Shown piece after piece: positions 44,212-51,782 of a stretch of 64,000 nt of DNA. The notes under the pieces are model-generated. The model did no database searches. It worked only from the letters and a program-made list of their open reading frames with translations, and was not told the DNA's origin. The DNA is from Conexibacter woesei DSM 14684. Its GTDB lineage: Bacteria > Actinomycetota > Thermoleophilia > Solirubrobacterales > Solirubrobacteraceae. A program made the position numbers and the translations under genes. Location of the stretch: contig NC_013739.1 of NCBI RefSeq assembly GCF_000025265.1, positions 310,001-374,000 of the forward strand, given 5' to 3'. Positions within the stretch are counted from its first letter, which is position 1, and each line of letters starts with the position of its first letter.

Positions 44212-44879
44212 CGCGCCGGCGGGTCGAGGTAGATGCGCGCGAGCGCGGCGGTCAGCAGCGTGCGCACGTTGCTCATCGCCGCGTCGATGTGCGCCTCCAT
44301 CAGCGCGCCGGCACGGTCGGCGTCGCGGGCGCGGATCGCGCCGAGGATCTCGCGGTGCTCGCGGCGCGTCGTCGCGATCCGCGCGGCGGTGCTGAAGTCG
44401 ACGATCCGCACGATCGCGATGCGGTCGCTCGCACGTTGCAGCGACGTGCGCACGAACTCGTTGCCCGACAGCGCCGCGACGCCGTCGTGGAAGCGCACGT
44501 CCGCGCCGTAATAGGCGTCGCCCGCGTCGCCGTCCGCGTGCTCCTGCTCGACGTCCCAGCCGGCGGCGAGCGCGTCGATCGCGGTGTCGCTCGCGCGCTC
44601 GGCGGCGAGGCTCGCGGCGAGCCGTTCGAGCTGTGCGCGCACGCGGTAGACGTCCTCCAGCTCGGCGACGTCGAGCCGCCGGACGAGCCGTCGCGTGCCC
44701 TGCGACTCGATCAGCCCCTCCGCCTCCAGCTGCCGCAGCGCTTCGCGCACCGGCGTACGGCTGACGCCGTAGCGCTCCGACAGCGCCTCCTCGACGAGGC
44801 GGTCACCGGGCTTGAAGGCGAACCCGGCGATGTCCCTGCGGAGGGCGTTCGGCACGTCCACTGTCTCTCGCGTCGGCAT
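44208..44879 (-). CDS. GntR-family regulator, FCD (FadR/VanR) type
   Basis: A 223-residue regulator: winged helix 'ALRRDIAGFAFKPGDRLVEEALSERYGVSRTPVREALRQLEAEGLIE' then a helical FCD domain with metal/ligand-binding 'RFHDGVAALSGNEFV' and 'TRREHREILGAIRARDADRAGALMEAHI'. It is the first gene of the amidohydrolase operon, and the perfect TGCATAC-N7-GTATGCA palindrome 21 bases upstream matches the VanR/FCD operator pattern. The ligand is probably the amidohydrolase substrate or product. Confidence 0.92.
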   Translation of the reverse strand: MPTRETVDVPNALRRDIAGFAFKPGDRLVEEALSERYGVSRTPVREALRQLEAEGLIESQGTRRLVRRLDVAELEDVYRVRAQLERLAASLAAERASDTAIDALAAGWDVEQEHADGDAGDAYYGADVRFHDGVAALSGNEFVRTSLQRASDRIAIVRIVDFSTAARIATTRREHREILGAIRARDADRAGALMEAHIDAAMSNVRTLLTAALARIYLDPPAR

Positions 44880-44900
44880 CGATCGAGCGTAGCAGGCAAT

Positions 44901-44921
44901 TGCATACAAATAATGTATGCA
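44901..44921. promoter_or_regulatory. GntR operator TGCATAC-N7-GTATGCA
   Basis: Perfect 7-bp inverted arms (44901-44907, 44915-44921) around an A+T-only spacer, AAATAAT. It lies 21 bases before the GntR start and about 90 before the DHA2 pump, so it could act on either. It is the most A+T-rich patch in the vicinity. Confidence 0.7.
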
Positions 44922-45011
44922 GTCACGGCCGACACCGACCGATGAGTCTGCGGGTGCGGGCCGGTCTCTACCCACAGACCCCGACGCCCCGACACGAAGA
45001 GAGAGATCGCC

Positions 45012-46484
45012 ATGGAACAGACGACCGACCTCCGCCGCCAGATTGCCCTCTACGTCCTCTGCCTGGGGATGCTGATGATCGTGCTCGACGCGACCGTCGT
45101 GAACGTCGCGCTTCCAGTCATCCAGGACGACCTCGGCTTCTCGGCGTCCAGCCTCGCCTGGGTCGTCAACGCCTACCTGATCGCGTTCGGCGGGCTGATG
45201 CTGCTGGCCGGGCGGATCGGCGACCTCGTCGGCCGCAAGCGCGTCTTCATGACCGGGCTCGGCGTCTTCACGCTCGCGTCGCTCGCCTGCGGCGTTGCGC
45301 AGAGCCCCGGCGTGCTCGTCGCGGCGCGCTTTGTGCAGGGCGCCGGCGGCGCGCTCACCTCGGCCGTGATCCTGGGCATGATCGTGACGATGTTCCCGCA
45401 GCCCCGCGAGCAGGCGAAGGCGATCGGCGTCTACGCGTTCGTCGCCTCGGCCGGCGGCTCCGTCGGCCTGCTCGCCGGCGGCGTGCTGACGCAGGCGATC
45501 AGCTGGCACTGGATCTTCTTCATCAACGTCCCGATCGGGATCGCGACCGCCGTCGCGGCGGCGCGGCTGCTCGACGCCGACGAGGGCATCGGCTTCCGCG
45601 GCGGCGCCGACGTCCCCGGCGCGGTGCTGATCACCAGCGCGCTGATGCTCGGCGTCTACACGATCGTCAAGCCCGCCGCCGAGCTGGGCTGGGGCGCCGG
45701 GCAGACGCTCCTGCTCGGCGCCGTGTCGATCGCGCTGCTGGTCGCGTTCGTCGTGCGCGAGGCGACCGCCGGCAACCCGCTCGTGCCGCTGCGGATCTTC
45801 CGCTCGCGCAACCTGAGCGGCGCGAACGCGATCCAGGGCCTCAGCGTCGCCGGCATGTTCGGCACCTTCTTCCTTGGTGCGCTCTACCTCGAGCGCGTGC
45901 TCGGCTACGACGCGCTCCAGATCGGCCTCGCCTTCCTGCCGACGACGATCGTGATGGGCACGCTCTCGATCCGCTACTCCGAGCGGCTCGTGACGCGCTT
46001 CGGCGCGGCCGCGACGCTGCTGCCGGGCCTCGTCTCGATCGCGGCGTCGCTGGCGCTGTTCGCGCTGGCGCCGGTCGACGGCTCCTACCTCACGCACGTC
46101 TTCCCGGTGATGGTGCTGCTCGGGCTCGGCGCGGGCCTCGCGTTCCCCGCGCTGATGACGCTGGCGATGGCCGGCGCGCAGCCGAGCGAGGCGGGACTCG
46201 CGTCCGGCCTCGTCAACACGACCGCACAGGTCGGCGGCGCGCTCGGCCTCGCCGTGCTCGCGACGCTCTCCGCGACCCGCACCGAGACGCTGACCGCCCG
46301 CGGCGACTCCGCCGCCGCCGCACTCACGGGCGGGTACCACCTCGCCTTCATGATCGCCGCCGGCCTCGTCGTCGCGGCGATCGTCGTCGCCCTCGCCGTG
46401 CTGCGCCCGTCGCCGTTGCAGCGGCGGCGCGAGCCCGCGGCTCGGCACGACGCCTCGGCGCAGGCGTGCTCCGAGGCCGTCTGA
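45012..46484 (+). CDS. DHA2-family MFS drug exporter (14 TM)
   Basis: A 490-residue EmrB/QacA exporter: 'MLMIVLDATVVNVALPVIQ', motif A 'AGRIGDLVGRKRVFM', 'GASAGGSVGLLAGGVLTQAISWHWIFFINVP'-type motif C region and 14 segments. GAGAGAG lies 8 bases before the ATG. It is more distant from the two other DHA2 paralogues than they are from each other. A VOC-family protein gene follows after 28 bases, probably in the same transcript, which suggests drug binding or modification plus export. Confidence 0.9.
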   Translation: MEQTTDLRRQIALYVLCLGMLMIVLDATVVNVALPVIQDDLGFSASSLAWVVNAYLIAFGGLMLLAGRIGDLVGRKRVFMTGLGVFTLASLACGVAQSPGVLVAARFVQGAGGALTSAVILGMIVTMFPQPREQAKAIGVYAFVASAGGSVGLLAGGVLTQAISWHWIFFINVPIGIATAVAAARLLDADEGIGFRGGADVPGAVLITSALMLGVYTIVKPAAELGWGAGQTLLLGAVSIALLVAFVVREATAGNPLVPLRIFRSRNLSGANAIQGLSVAGMFGTFFLGALYLERVLGYDALQIGLAFLPTTIVMGTLSIRYSERLVTRFGAAATLLPGLVSIAASLALFALAPVDGSYLTHVFPVMVLLGLGAGLAFPALMTLAMAGAQPSEAGLASGLVNTTAQVGGALGLAVLATLSATRTETLTARGDSAAAALTGGYHLAFMIAAGLVVAAIVVALAVLRPSPLQRRREPAARHDASAQACSEAV

Positions 46485-46512
46485 GTCAACCCAAGCGCAA
46501 AGGAGACGGACC

Positions 46513-46884
46513 ATGTTCGAGAAGACCAAGGCGTTCAGCGGCTTCGCAGTCGACGATCTCGCGCGCGCCAAGCAGTTCTACGGCGAGACGCTCGGGCTCA
46601 GAGTGACCGAGGAGCACGGCCTGCTGACGCTCCACATCGCCGGCGACCGGCCGACGCTCGTCTACCCGAAGCCCGATCACGTGCCTGCCGGCTACACGAT
46701 CCTCAACTTCCCCGTCGACGACATCGACGCCGCCGTCGCCGAGCTGACGGCGCGCGGCGTCAGCTTCGAGCGCTACGACGGCATGAGACAGGACGAGAAC
46801 GGCGTGATGCGCGAGGAGGGACCGCTGATCGCCTGGTTCACGGATCCCGCGGGCAACGTCCTGTCGGTGCTGCAGGAGCGCTGA
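46513..46884 (+). CDS. VOC-superfamily (glyoxalase/bleomycin-resistance fold) protein
   Basis: A 123-residue VOC protein with the paired beta-alpha-beta-beta-beta units: 'KTKAFSGFAVDDLARAKQFYGETLGLRV' and 'LNFPVDDIDAAVAELTARGVSFE', ending 'IAWFTDPAGNVLSVLQ'. The usual first metal His is Ser/Phe ('AFSGFAV'), so a metal site is incomplete and a binding or drug-sequestering role is as likely as catalysis. AAAGGAG is 9 bases upstream. Cotranscribed with the DHA2 exporter. Confidence 0.87.
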   Translation: MFEKTKAFSGFAVDDLARAKQFYGETLGLRVTEEHGLLTLHIAGDRPTLVYPKPDHVPAGYTILNFPVDDIDAAVAELTARGVSFERYDGMRQDENGVMREEGPLIAWFTDPAGNVLSVLQER

Positions 46885-46888
46885 GCGG

Positions 46889-48151
46889 TCAGAGCGCGGC
46901 GGCGCGGCGCAGCAGCAGCGTCCGCTCGCGCGCGTTCTGAGTCATCGCCGCCGCGCGCTCGAACTCGGCGCGCGCCTCGGCGCGGCGGCCGAGCCGTTCG
47001 AGCAGGTCGCCGCGCACGCTCGGCAGCAGGTGGTAGCCCGCCAGCGCCGGATCGCCGACGAGCGTGTCGACCAGCTCCAGCCCGACCTCGGGGCCGAACG
47101 CCATCCCCAGCGCGACGGCGCGGTTCAGCTCGACGACCGGCGACGGCGCGACCTGCGAGAGCGCGTCGTACAGCGCGGCGATCCGCGCCCAGTTCGTCTC
47201 CTCAGGCGTGCGCGCACGCGCATGGCAGGCGGCGATCCCGGCCTGCAGCGCGTACGGGCCGAGCGGCCGGCGCAGCCGCTCGGCGCGGTCGAGCGCGGCG
47301 AGACCGCGGCCGATCAGCAGCAGGTCCCAGCGCGAGCGGTCCTGGTCGAGCAGCAGCACCGGCTCTCCCGCGCGGTCGACTCGCGCGGCGGTGCGCGACG
47401 CGTGCAGCTCCATCAGCGCGACCAGGCCATGGACCTCCGGCTCGCGCGGCGCGAGCCCGGCGAGGATCCGGCCGAGCCGCAGCGCCTCGTCGCACAGCGC
47501 CGGCCGCATCCACTCCTCGCCGGCCGTCGCCGAGTAGCCCTCGTTGAAGATCAGGTAGACGACCTCCAGCACCGACGCCAGGCGCGGCTCCAACTCGTCG
47601 CCGGCCGGCACCTCGAACGGCACCTGCGCCGCGGCGAGCGTCCGCTTCGCGCGCACGATCCGCTGCGCCAGCGTCTTCTCCGGGACGAGGAACGCGCGCG
47701 CGATCTCAGGCGTCGTGAGGCCGCCGAGCAGCCGCAGCGTCAGCGCGATCCGCGACTCGGTCGGCAGGACCGGATGGCAGCAGATGAACATCAGGCCGAG
47801 GACGTCGTCGCCGACCTCGTCGTTCGCCGCCGCCGCCGCGGGCGCGGCGACGCCTGCCCCGGGCTCGAGCGCGAGATCGCGCGCGAGCAGCTCGTGCTTC
47901 TGCTCCAGCCGTCTGTCGCGACGCAGCCGGTCGATCGCGCGGTGCTTGGCAGTCGCCGTCAGCCAGGCGCCCGGGTTGTCCGGGACGCCCGACCGCGGCC
48001 ACGTCTCCAGGGCGGCGACGAGCGCGTCCTGCGCGAGGTCCTCGGCGAGGCCGACGTCGCGCACCATCCGCGTCAGCGCGCCGATCACGCGCGCCGACTC
48101 GATCCGCCAGACGGCGTCGATCGCGCGGTCGACGTCGGGCGTGGCGCTCAC
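46889..48151 (-). CDS. ECF42-type RNA polymerase sigma factor
   Basis: A 420-residue sigma factor: region 2 'RVIGALTRMVRDVGLAEDLAQDALVAALETWPRSGVPDNPGAWLTATAKHRAIDRLRR', region 4 'LRLLGGLTTPEIARAFLVPEKTLAQRIVRAKR', then an unusually long C-terminal TPR-like extension (~230 residues) with 'FNEGYSATAGEEW', 'LDQDRSRWD' and 'YDALSQVAPSPVVELNRAVA', the signature of the ECF42 group. It has no anti-sigma gene; the partner gene encodes a DGPF/YCII protein, as known for ECF42. The GTG at 48151 is 5 bases from that gene. Confidence 0.92.
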   Translation of the reverse strand: MSATPDVDRAIDAVWRIESARVIGALTRMVRDVGLAEDLAQDALVAALETWPRSGVPDNPGAWLTATAKHRAIDRLRRDRRLEQKHELLARDLALEPGAGVAAPAAAAANDEVGDDVLGLMFICCHPVLPTESRIALTLRLLGGLTTPEIARAFLVPEKTLAQRIVRAKRTLAAAQVPFEVPAGDELEPRLASVLEVVYLIFNEGYSATAGEEWMRPALCDEALRLGRILAGLAPREPEVHGLVALMELHASRTAARVDRAGEPVLLLDQDRSRWDLLLIGRGLAALDRAERLRRPLGPYALQAGIAACHARARTPEETNWARIAALYDALSQVAPSPVVELNRAVALGMAFGPEVGLELVDTLVGDPALAGYHLLPSVRGDLLERLGRRAEARAEFERAAAMTQNARERTLLLRRAAAL

Positions 48152-48156
48152 CGGCG

Positions 48157-48567
48157 CTAGCTCGCGCTCGTCTGCTCCGGCGGATCCTGCGAGAGCGTCG
48201 CCACGTCCTGGACCTCCTCGGGGAAGTCGGCGAACTCCTGCATCCGGCGCACCTCGATCATGTCGCCGTCGGCGGCGGGGCAGCGCGACGCCCACTCGAC
48301 GGCCTCCTCCTTGGACCGCACGTCGATGATCCAGTAGCCGCCGATCAGCTCCTTCGCCTCCGCGAACGGGCCGTCGACCACGCTGCGTCTGCCGCCGGAG
48401 AAGGAGACGCGCACGCCGTCAGCCGGCGAGTGGAGGCCGTCGAGCGCGAGCAGCGCGCCCGCTCTCGTCAGCTCCTCGTTGTACTTCATCATCGCCTCGA
48501 CCTGGTCGGCCGTCATCTCGGCGGTCTCGCCGTGGTGGGCCGGGTAGATGAACATCATGAAGCGCAT
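48157..48567 (-). CDS. DGPF/YCII-domain protein, ECF42 partner
   Basis: A 136-residue YCII-like protein: 'MRFMMFIYPAHHGETAEMTADQVEAMMKYNEELTRAGAL', the eponymous 'DGPFAEAKELIGGYWIIDV' and 'EAVEWASRCPAADGDMIEVRRM'. GAAGGAGA lies 6 bases before the ATG. These dimeric proteins are encoded beside ECF42 sigma factors and are usually their targets; the biochemical role is unknown. It comes first, with 5 bases to the sigma gene. Confidence 0.92.
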   Translation of the reverse strand: MRFMMFIYPAHHGETAEMTADQVEAMMKYNEELTRAGALLALDGLHSPADGVRVSFSGGRRSVVDGPFAEAKELIGGYWIIDVRSKEEAVEWASRCPAADGDMIEVRRMQEFADFPEEVQDVATLSQDPPEQTSAS

Positions 48568-48596
48568 GCCGTCTCCTTCGTCGTCGTTCCCTCTTT

Positions 48597-49268
48597 CTAC
48601 ACGTGCGACGAACGGCCGTCCTCGAAATCGACATCGGTGTGCCGCACGACCTCGTCGAGCGCGACGCCGGGCTGCGTCTCGACGAGCACCATCGTGCGAC
48701 GGCCGTCCGCGCGTGGGAAGTCGAAGACGGCCAGGTCGGTGATCAACCGGTCGACGACGCCGACGCCGGTCAGCGGCAGCGCGCACGCGGCCTTGACCTT
48801 CGACGCGCCGCCGCGGCTGCGGTGCTCCATCACGACGACGGTCCGCTTCGCGCCCTGGACGAGGTCCATCGCACCGCCCATTCCCTTGACCAGCTTGCCG
48901 GGGATCATCCAGTTCGCGAGGTCGCCGCCCGCCGACACCTCCATCCCGCCGAGGATCGCGAGGTCGACATGGCCGCCGCGGATCATCGCGAACGACTCGG
49001 CGCTGTCGAAGTAGGAGGCGCCCGGCACCGCCGTGACGGTCTCCTTGCCCGCGTTGATCAGGTCTGCGTCGACCGCGTCCTCGTGCGGGTACGGCCCGAT
49101 CCCGAGCAAGCCGTTCTCGGACTGCAGCAGCACGTCGCGTCTCGCCATGCCGGCGTTCGCGAGCAGCGTCGGCATGCCGATCCCGAGGTTGACGACCATC
49201 CCGTCCTCGATCTCTCGCGCGGCGCGGGCGACGATCAGCTCGCGCGCGCCGGCGGCGGTGGCGCTCAT
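48597..49268 (-). CDS. scoB: 3-oxoacid CoA-transferase subunit B
   Basis: A 223-residue beta subunit with the catalytic Glu in '[15 protein letters not shown]' (about residue 51), '[12 protein letters not shown]', '[15 protein letters not shown]' and '[26 protein letters not shown]'. With ScoA it moves CoA from succinyl-CoA (or another donor) to acetoacetate or 3-oxoadipate. Its ATG overlaps the scoA stop (ATGA), so the heteromer is made in balance. PcaJ of the 3-oxoadipate pathway is the main alternative identity. Confidence 0.93.
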   Translation of the reverse strand: MSATAAGARELIVARAAREIEDGMVVNLGIGMPTLLANAGMARRDVLLQSENGLLGIGPYPHEDAVDADLINAGKETVTAVPGASYFDSAESFAMIRGGHVDLAILGGMEVSAGGDLANWMIPGKLVKGMGGAMDLVQGAKRTVVVMEHRSRGGASKVKAACALPLTGVGVVDRLITDLAVFDFPRADGRRTMVLVETQPGVALDEVVRHTDVDFEDGRSSHV

Positions 49269-49975
49269 CGGCTCGCCACCGTGCGGCGCTCGATCCGCTT
49301 CTCGGCCGGCGGCGCCTGGAAGACGCGCTGGACGAAGACGCCGGGCGTGTGGACGTGGTCGCCGTCCAGCTCGCCGACGCCGACCAGCTCCTCGACCTCC
49401 GCGATCGTGACGCGGCCCGCGGCGGCGACGAGCGGGTTGAAGTTGCGCGCCGTACGGCGGTAGACGAGGTTGCCGAGCGGATCGCCCTTCCACGCGCGCA
49501 CGAGCGCGAAGTCGGCGACGATCGCGTGCTCGAGCAGATGCTCGACGCCGCCGAACGCGCGCGTCTCCTTGCCCTCCGCGACGAGCGTGCCGGCACCCGC
49601 CGGCGTGTAGAAGGCCGGTACGCCGGCGCCGCCCGCGCGCAGCCGCTCGGCGAGGGTCCCCTGCGGGACCAGCTCGACGTCCAGCTCGCCGGACAGGAAC
49701 AGCTGTTCGAACGTCTTGTTCTCGCCGACGTAGGAGGCGACCATCGTCGCGATCTGCCCGTTCGCGAGCAGCAGCCCGAGCCCGGCGTCGTCGATCCCGC
49801 AGTTGTTGGAGACGACCGTCAGCCCACCGGCGCCCTGGTCCCGCAGCGCCGCGATCGACGCGGTCGGGATGCCGCAGAGGCCGAAGCCGCCGACGGCCAG
49901 CAGCGCGCCGTCGCCGATATCGCCGACCGCCTCGGCCGCGCTCGCGACCACCTTGCCCGTTGCCACCGTCGTCAC
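49265..49975 (-). CDS. scoA: 3-oxoacid CoA-transferase subunit A
   Basis: A 236-residue alpha subunit: '[19 protein letters not shown]' (CoA-binding GGFG.CG.P), '[21 protein letters not shown]', '[18 protein letters not shown]', '[26 protein letters not shown]' and '[16 protein letters not shown]'. All are standard for SCOT/PcaI subunits. GTG start with GGAGGAG directly upstream. It is divergent from a LysR regulator 97 bases away, which may control the pair. Confidence 0.93.
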   Translation of the reverse strand: MTTVATGKVVASAAEAVGDIGDGALLAVGGFGLCGIPTASIAALRDQGAGGLTVVSNNCGIDDAGLGLLLANGQIATMVASYVGENKTFEQLFLSGELDVELVPQGTLAERLRAGGAGVPAFYTPAGAGTLVAEGKETRAFGGVEHLLEHAIVADFALVRAWKGDPLGNLVYRRTARNFNPLVAAAGRVTIAEVEELVGVGELDGDHVHTPGVFVQRVFQAPPAEKRIERRTVASR

Positions 49976-50058
49976 CGCTCCTCCTTCGTCCGGGTTCCGC
50001 GACGGGTCACGATCGACGTTGCCGATTCAGAAGTCCAAGACCGTTGTGATCGAACTGT

Positions 50059-50075
50059 CATAAGGTTTGCTTATG
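50059..50075. promoter_or_regulatory. LysR box CATAAG-N5-CTTATG
   Basis: A perfect 6-5-6 palindrome that contains the LysR T-N11-A pattern (T50061, A50073). Its right arm is the start codon of the LysR gene, so binding would repress that gene directly while leaving the divergent scoAB promoter available for activation. Confidence 0.6.
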
Positions 50076-50963
50076 GAATTTCGTCAGCTGCGCTACCTCG
50101 TCGCGCTCGCCGACGAACGTCACTTCACGCGCGCGGCGGCACGCTCCCACGTCGCGCAGCCAGCGCTCTCGCAGCAGCTCCGCAAGCTGGAGGACGAGCT
50201 GGGGCTGCCGCTCGTCGACCGCACGACCCGCCGCGTCGCGTTGACCGAGGCGGGCGAGCTGCTGGTCGCGCGGGCGCGGCGCGTGCTCGCGGAACTGGAT
50301 GCGGCCGGCGCGGAGCTGCAGCAGGTCAGCGGCCTGCTCGCCGGCCGCGTGACGATCGGGCTGACGCAGACGCCGGGCCCGCTCGACCTGCTGCCGCTGC
50401 TGGCGGACTTCCACGCCCGCTTCCCGGCGGTTGAGCTGGCCGTGCGCGAGGACCTCAGCACGACGCTCGCCGCGCAGCTGCGAGCGGACGAGCTGGACGT
50501 CGCGCTGCTCTCGACGGTCGCGCGCGGCGACCTCGAAGGGCTCGGCGTGCGGCCGCTCGCGCACGAGCGGCTGGTCGCCGCGCTGCCGCCCGCGCACCGC
50601 CTCGCCGGGCGCCGTCGTGTCGCGCTCGCCGACCTGCGCGACGAGCGGTTCGTCGCCTTCACGCCGGGTGCGACGATCCGCGAGGCGGTCGCTGCCGCCG
50701 CGCTCGCGGCCGGCTTCGCCCCGCGGATCGCGTTCGAGACGCGCGAGGTCGCCCGCACCCGTGCGATCGTCGCCGCCGGCCTCGGCGTCGCGGTGCTGCC
50801 GCGCTCGGACGCGCTCGCGCCCGGCCCGCAGGTCGCGGTCGCCGAGCTGGTGCGCCCGGCGCTGACGCACCGCATCGCGCTCGCGTGGCGTGAGGGCCGT
50901 CACCACTCGCCCGCCGCGCGCGCCCTGTTGGAGCAGGCGCGCACGACGTACGCGCGCGGGTAG
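50073..50963 (+). CDS. LysR-family transcriptional regulator
   Basis: A 296-residue regulator: helix-turn-helix 'MEFRQLRYLVALADERHFTRAAARSHVAQPALSQQLRKLEDELG' and a periplasmic-binding-like effector domain ('RVTIGLTQTPGPLDLLPLLADFHARFPAVELAV', 'VVLPRSDAL'-type end). ATG 50073 is chosen over ATG 50067 because it opens the conserved domain. Divergent from scoAB, with a LysR box across its own start, so regulation of ketoacid CoA transfer and autoregulation are both likely. Confidence 0.9.
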   Translation: MEFRQLRYLVALADERHFTRAAARSHVAQPALSQQLRKLEDELGLPLVDRTTRRVALTEAGELLVARARRVLAELDAAGAELQQVSGLLAGRVTIGLTQTPGPLDLLPLLADFHARFPAVELAVREDLSTTLAAQLRADELDVALLSTVARGDLEGLGVRPLAHERLVAALPPAHRLAGRRRVALADLRDERFVAFTPGATIREAVAAAALAAGFAPRIAFETREVARTRAIVAAGLGVAVLPRSDALAPGPQVAVAELVRPALTHRIALAWREGRHHSPAARALLEQARTTYARG

Positions 50964-50979
50964 GGTGGCGCGCGGCGGC

Positions 50980-51104
50980 GGGTGCCGCGGCGGCGGGCGG
51001 CGGCGGGTGGCGCGGCGGCGGGCGGCGGCGGGTGGCGCGGCGGCGGGCGGCGGCGGGTGGCGCGGCGGCGGGCGGCGGCGGGTGGCGCGGCGGCGGTGGC
51101 GGGC
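50980..51104. repeat. 25-bp tandem repeat, about five copies
   Basis: Units starting at 50980, 51005, 51030, 51055 and 51080 share the pattern GGGTGGCGCGGCGGCGGGCGG plus CGGC. The first has one substitution and the last diverges after 16 bases. The 25-base period is not a multiple of three, and the stretch lies between the lysR stop and the TetR operator, so it is non-coding. Together with flanking GGC-rich DNA it fills the 200-base gap. Confidence 0.85.
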
Positions 51105-51137
51105 GGCCGGGCGGCGGCGGGCGGCGCCGGTATCCCG

Positions 51138-51157
51138 CCGTACCGCCGGTGGTACGG
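51138..51157. promoter_or_regulatory. TetR operator CCGTACC-N6-GGTACGG
   Basis: A perfect 7-6-7 palindrome (51138-51144, 51151-51157) seven bases before the TetR start. Its GTACC/GGTAC half-sites recur in front of the P450 gene (54207-54231), supporting a common repressor. Confidence 0.65.
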
Positions 51158-51164
51158 TGGCGGC

Positions 51165-51782
51165 ATGAGCGAGCTGCCGCAGCTGCCGCTGAGCGCCGGC
51201 CACCGGGACCGGCTCGTCGCCGGCATGGCCGCAGCGGTCCGCGCGCACGGCTACCGCGACAGCACCGTCACGGAGGTCGTCGCGCACGCGCGCACCTCGC
51301 GCCGCTCGTTCTACGAACAGTTCGAGGACCGCGAGGCCTGCTACCTGGCGTTGTTCGACGTCGTCGGCGAGCTGCTGGTCGAGGCGGTCGCCGCGTCGGT
51401 CGACCCCGCCGCCGGCTGGGAGGAGCAGGTCGATCAGGCGCTCGGGACGTACGTCGACGCGATCGCGTCAGAGCCGGAGCTGACGGTCAGCTTCATCCGC
51501 GAGGTGCCCGCGCTCGGCGCCGTCGGCACCGCGCGCCAGCGCGACGCGATCGAGAGCTTCGCGAGACTGCTGATGCGGCTCGCCAGCAGCGACGGGATGC
51601 AGCGCTCCGGCGTCTCGCGCGTCTCGATGGCGACGGCGGTGCTGCTCGTCGGCGGCCTGCGCGAGCTGGTCGCGCACGCGATCGAGCACGACGAGCCGTT
51701 GAGCGAGGTCCGCGCCGTCGCGAGCGACGTGATCAAGAGCGTGCTCGACCCCGGCCGCGTCACCGCGCGGGCGCCGCACTGA
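51165..51782 (+). CDS. TetR-family transcriptional regulator
   Basis: A 205-residue regulator with the N-terminal helix-turn-helix 'RLVAGMAAAVRAHGYRDSTVTEVVAHARTSRRSFYEQFEDREACYLALFD' and an all-helical ligand domain. The ATG at 51165 is the first in-frame start after the repeats; the open frame through the repeats is not coding. Its end overlaps the convergent hydrolase gene by 23 bases. Shared operator half-sites suggest it represses itself and the P450-hydrolase operon. Confidence 0.92.
   Translation: MSELPQLPLSAGHRDRLVAGMAAAVRAHGYRDSTVTEVVAHARTSRRSFYEQFEDREACYLALFDVVGELLVEAVAASVDPAAGWEEQVDQALGTYVDAIASEPELTVSFIREVPALGAVGTARQRDAIESFARLLMRLASSDGMQRSGVSRVSMATAVLLVGGLRELVAHAIEHDEPLSEVRAVASDVIKSVLDPGRVTARAPH

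Noticed and set aside
50980-51104. CRISPR array
   Set aside because: The 25-bp units are directly adjacent without spacers and are low complexity; no cas genes are near.
50982-51164. Gly/Arg-rich N-terminal extension of the TetR gene
   Set aside because: It is only the translated 25-bp repeat and would run through the palindromic operator; ATG 51165 opens the TetR domain.
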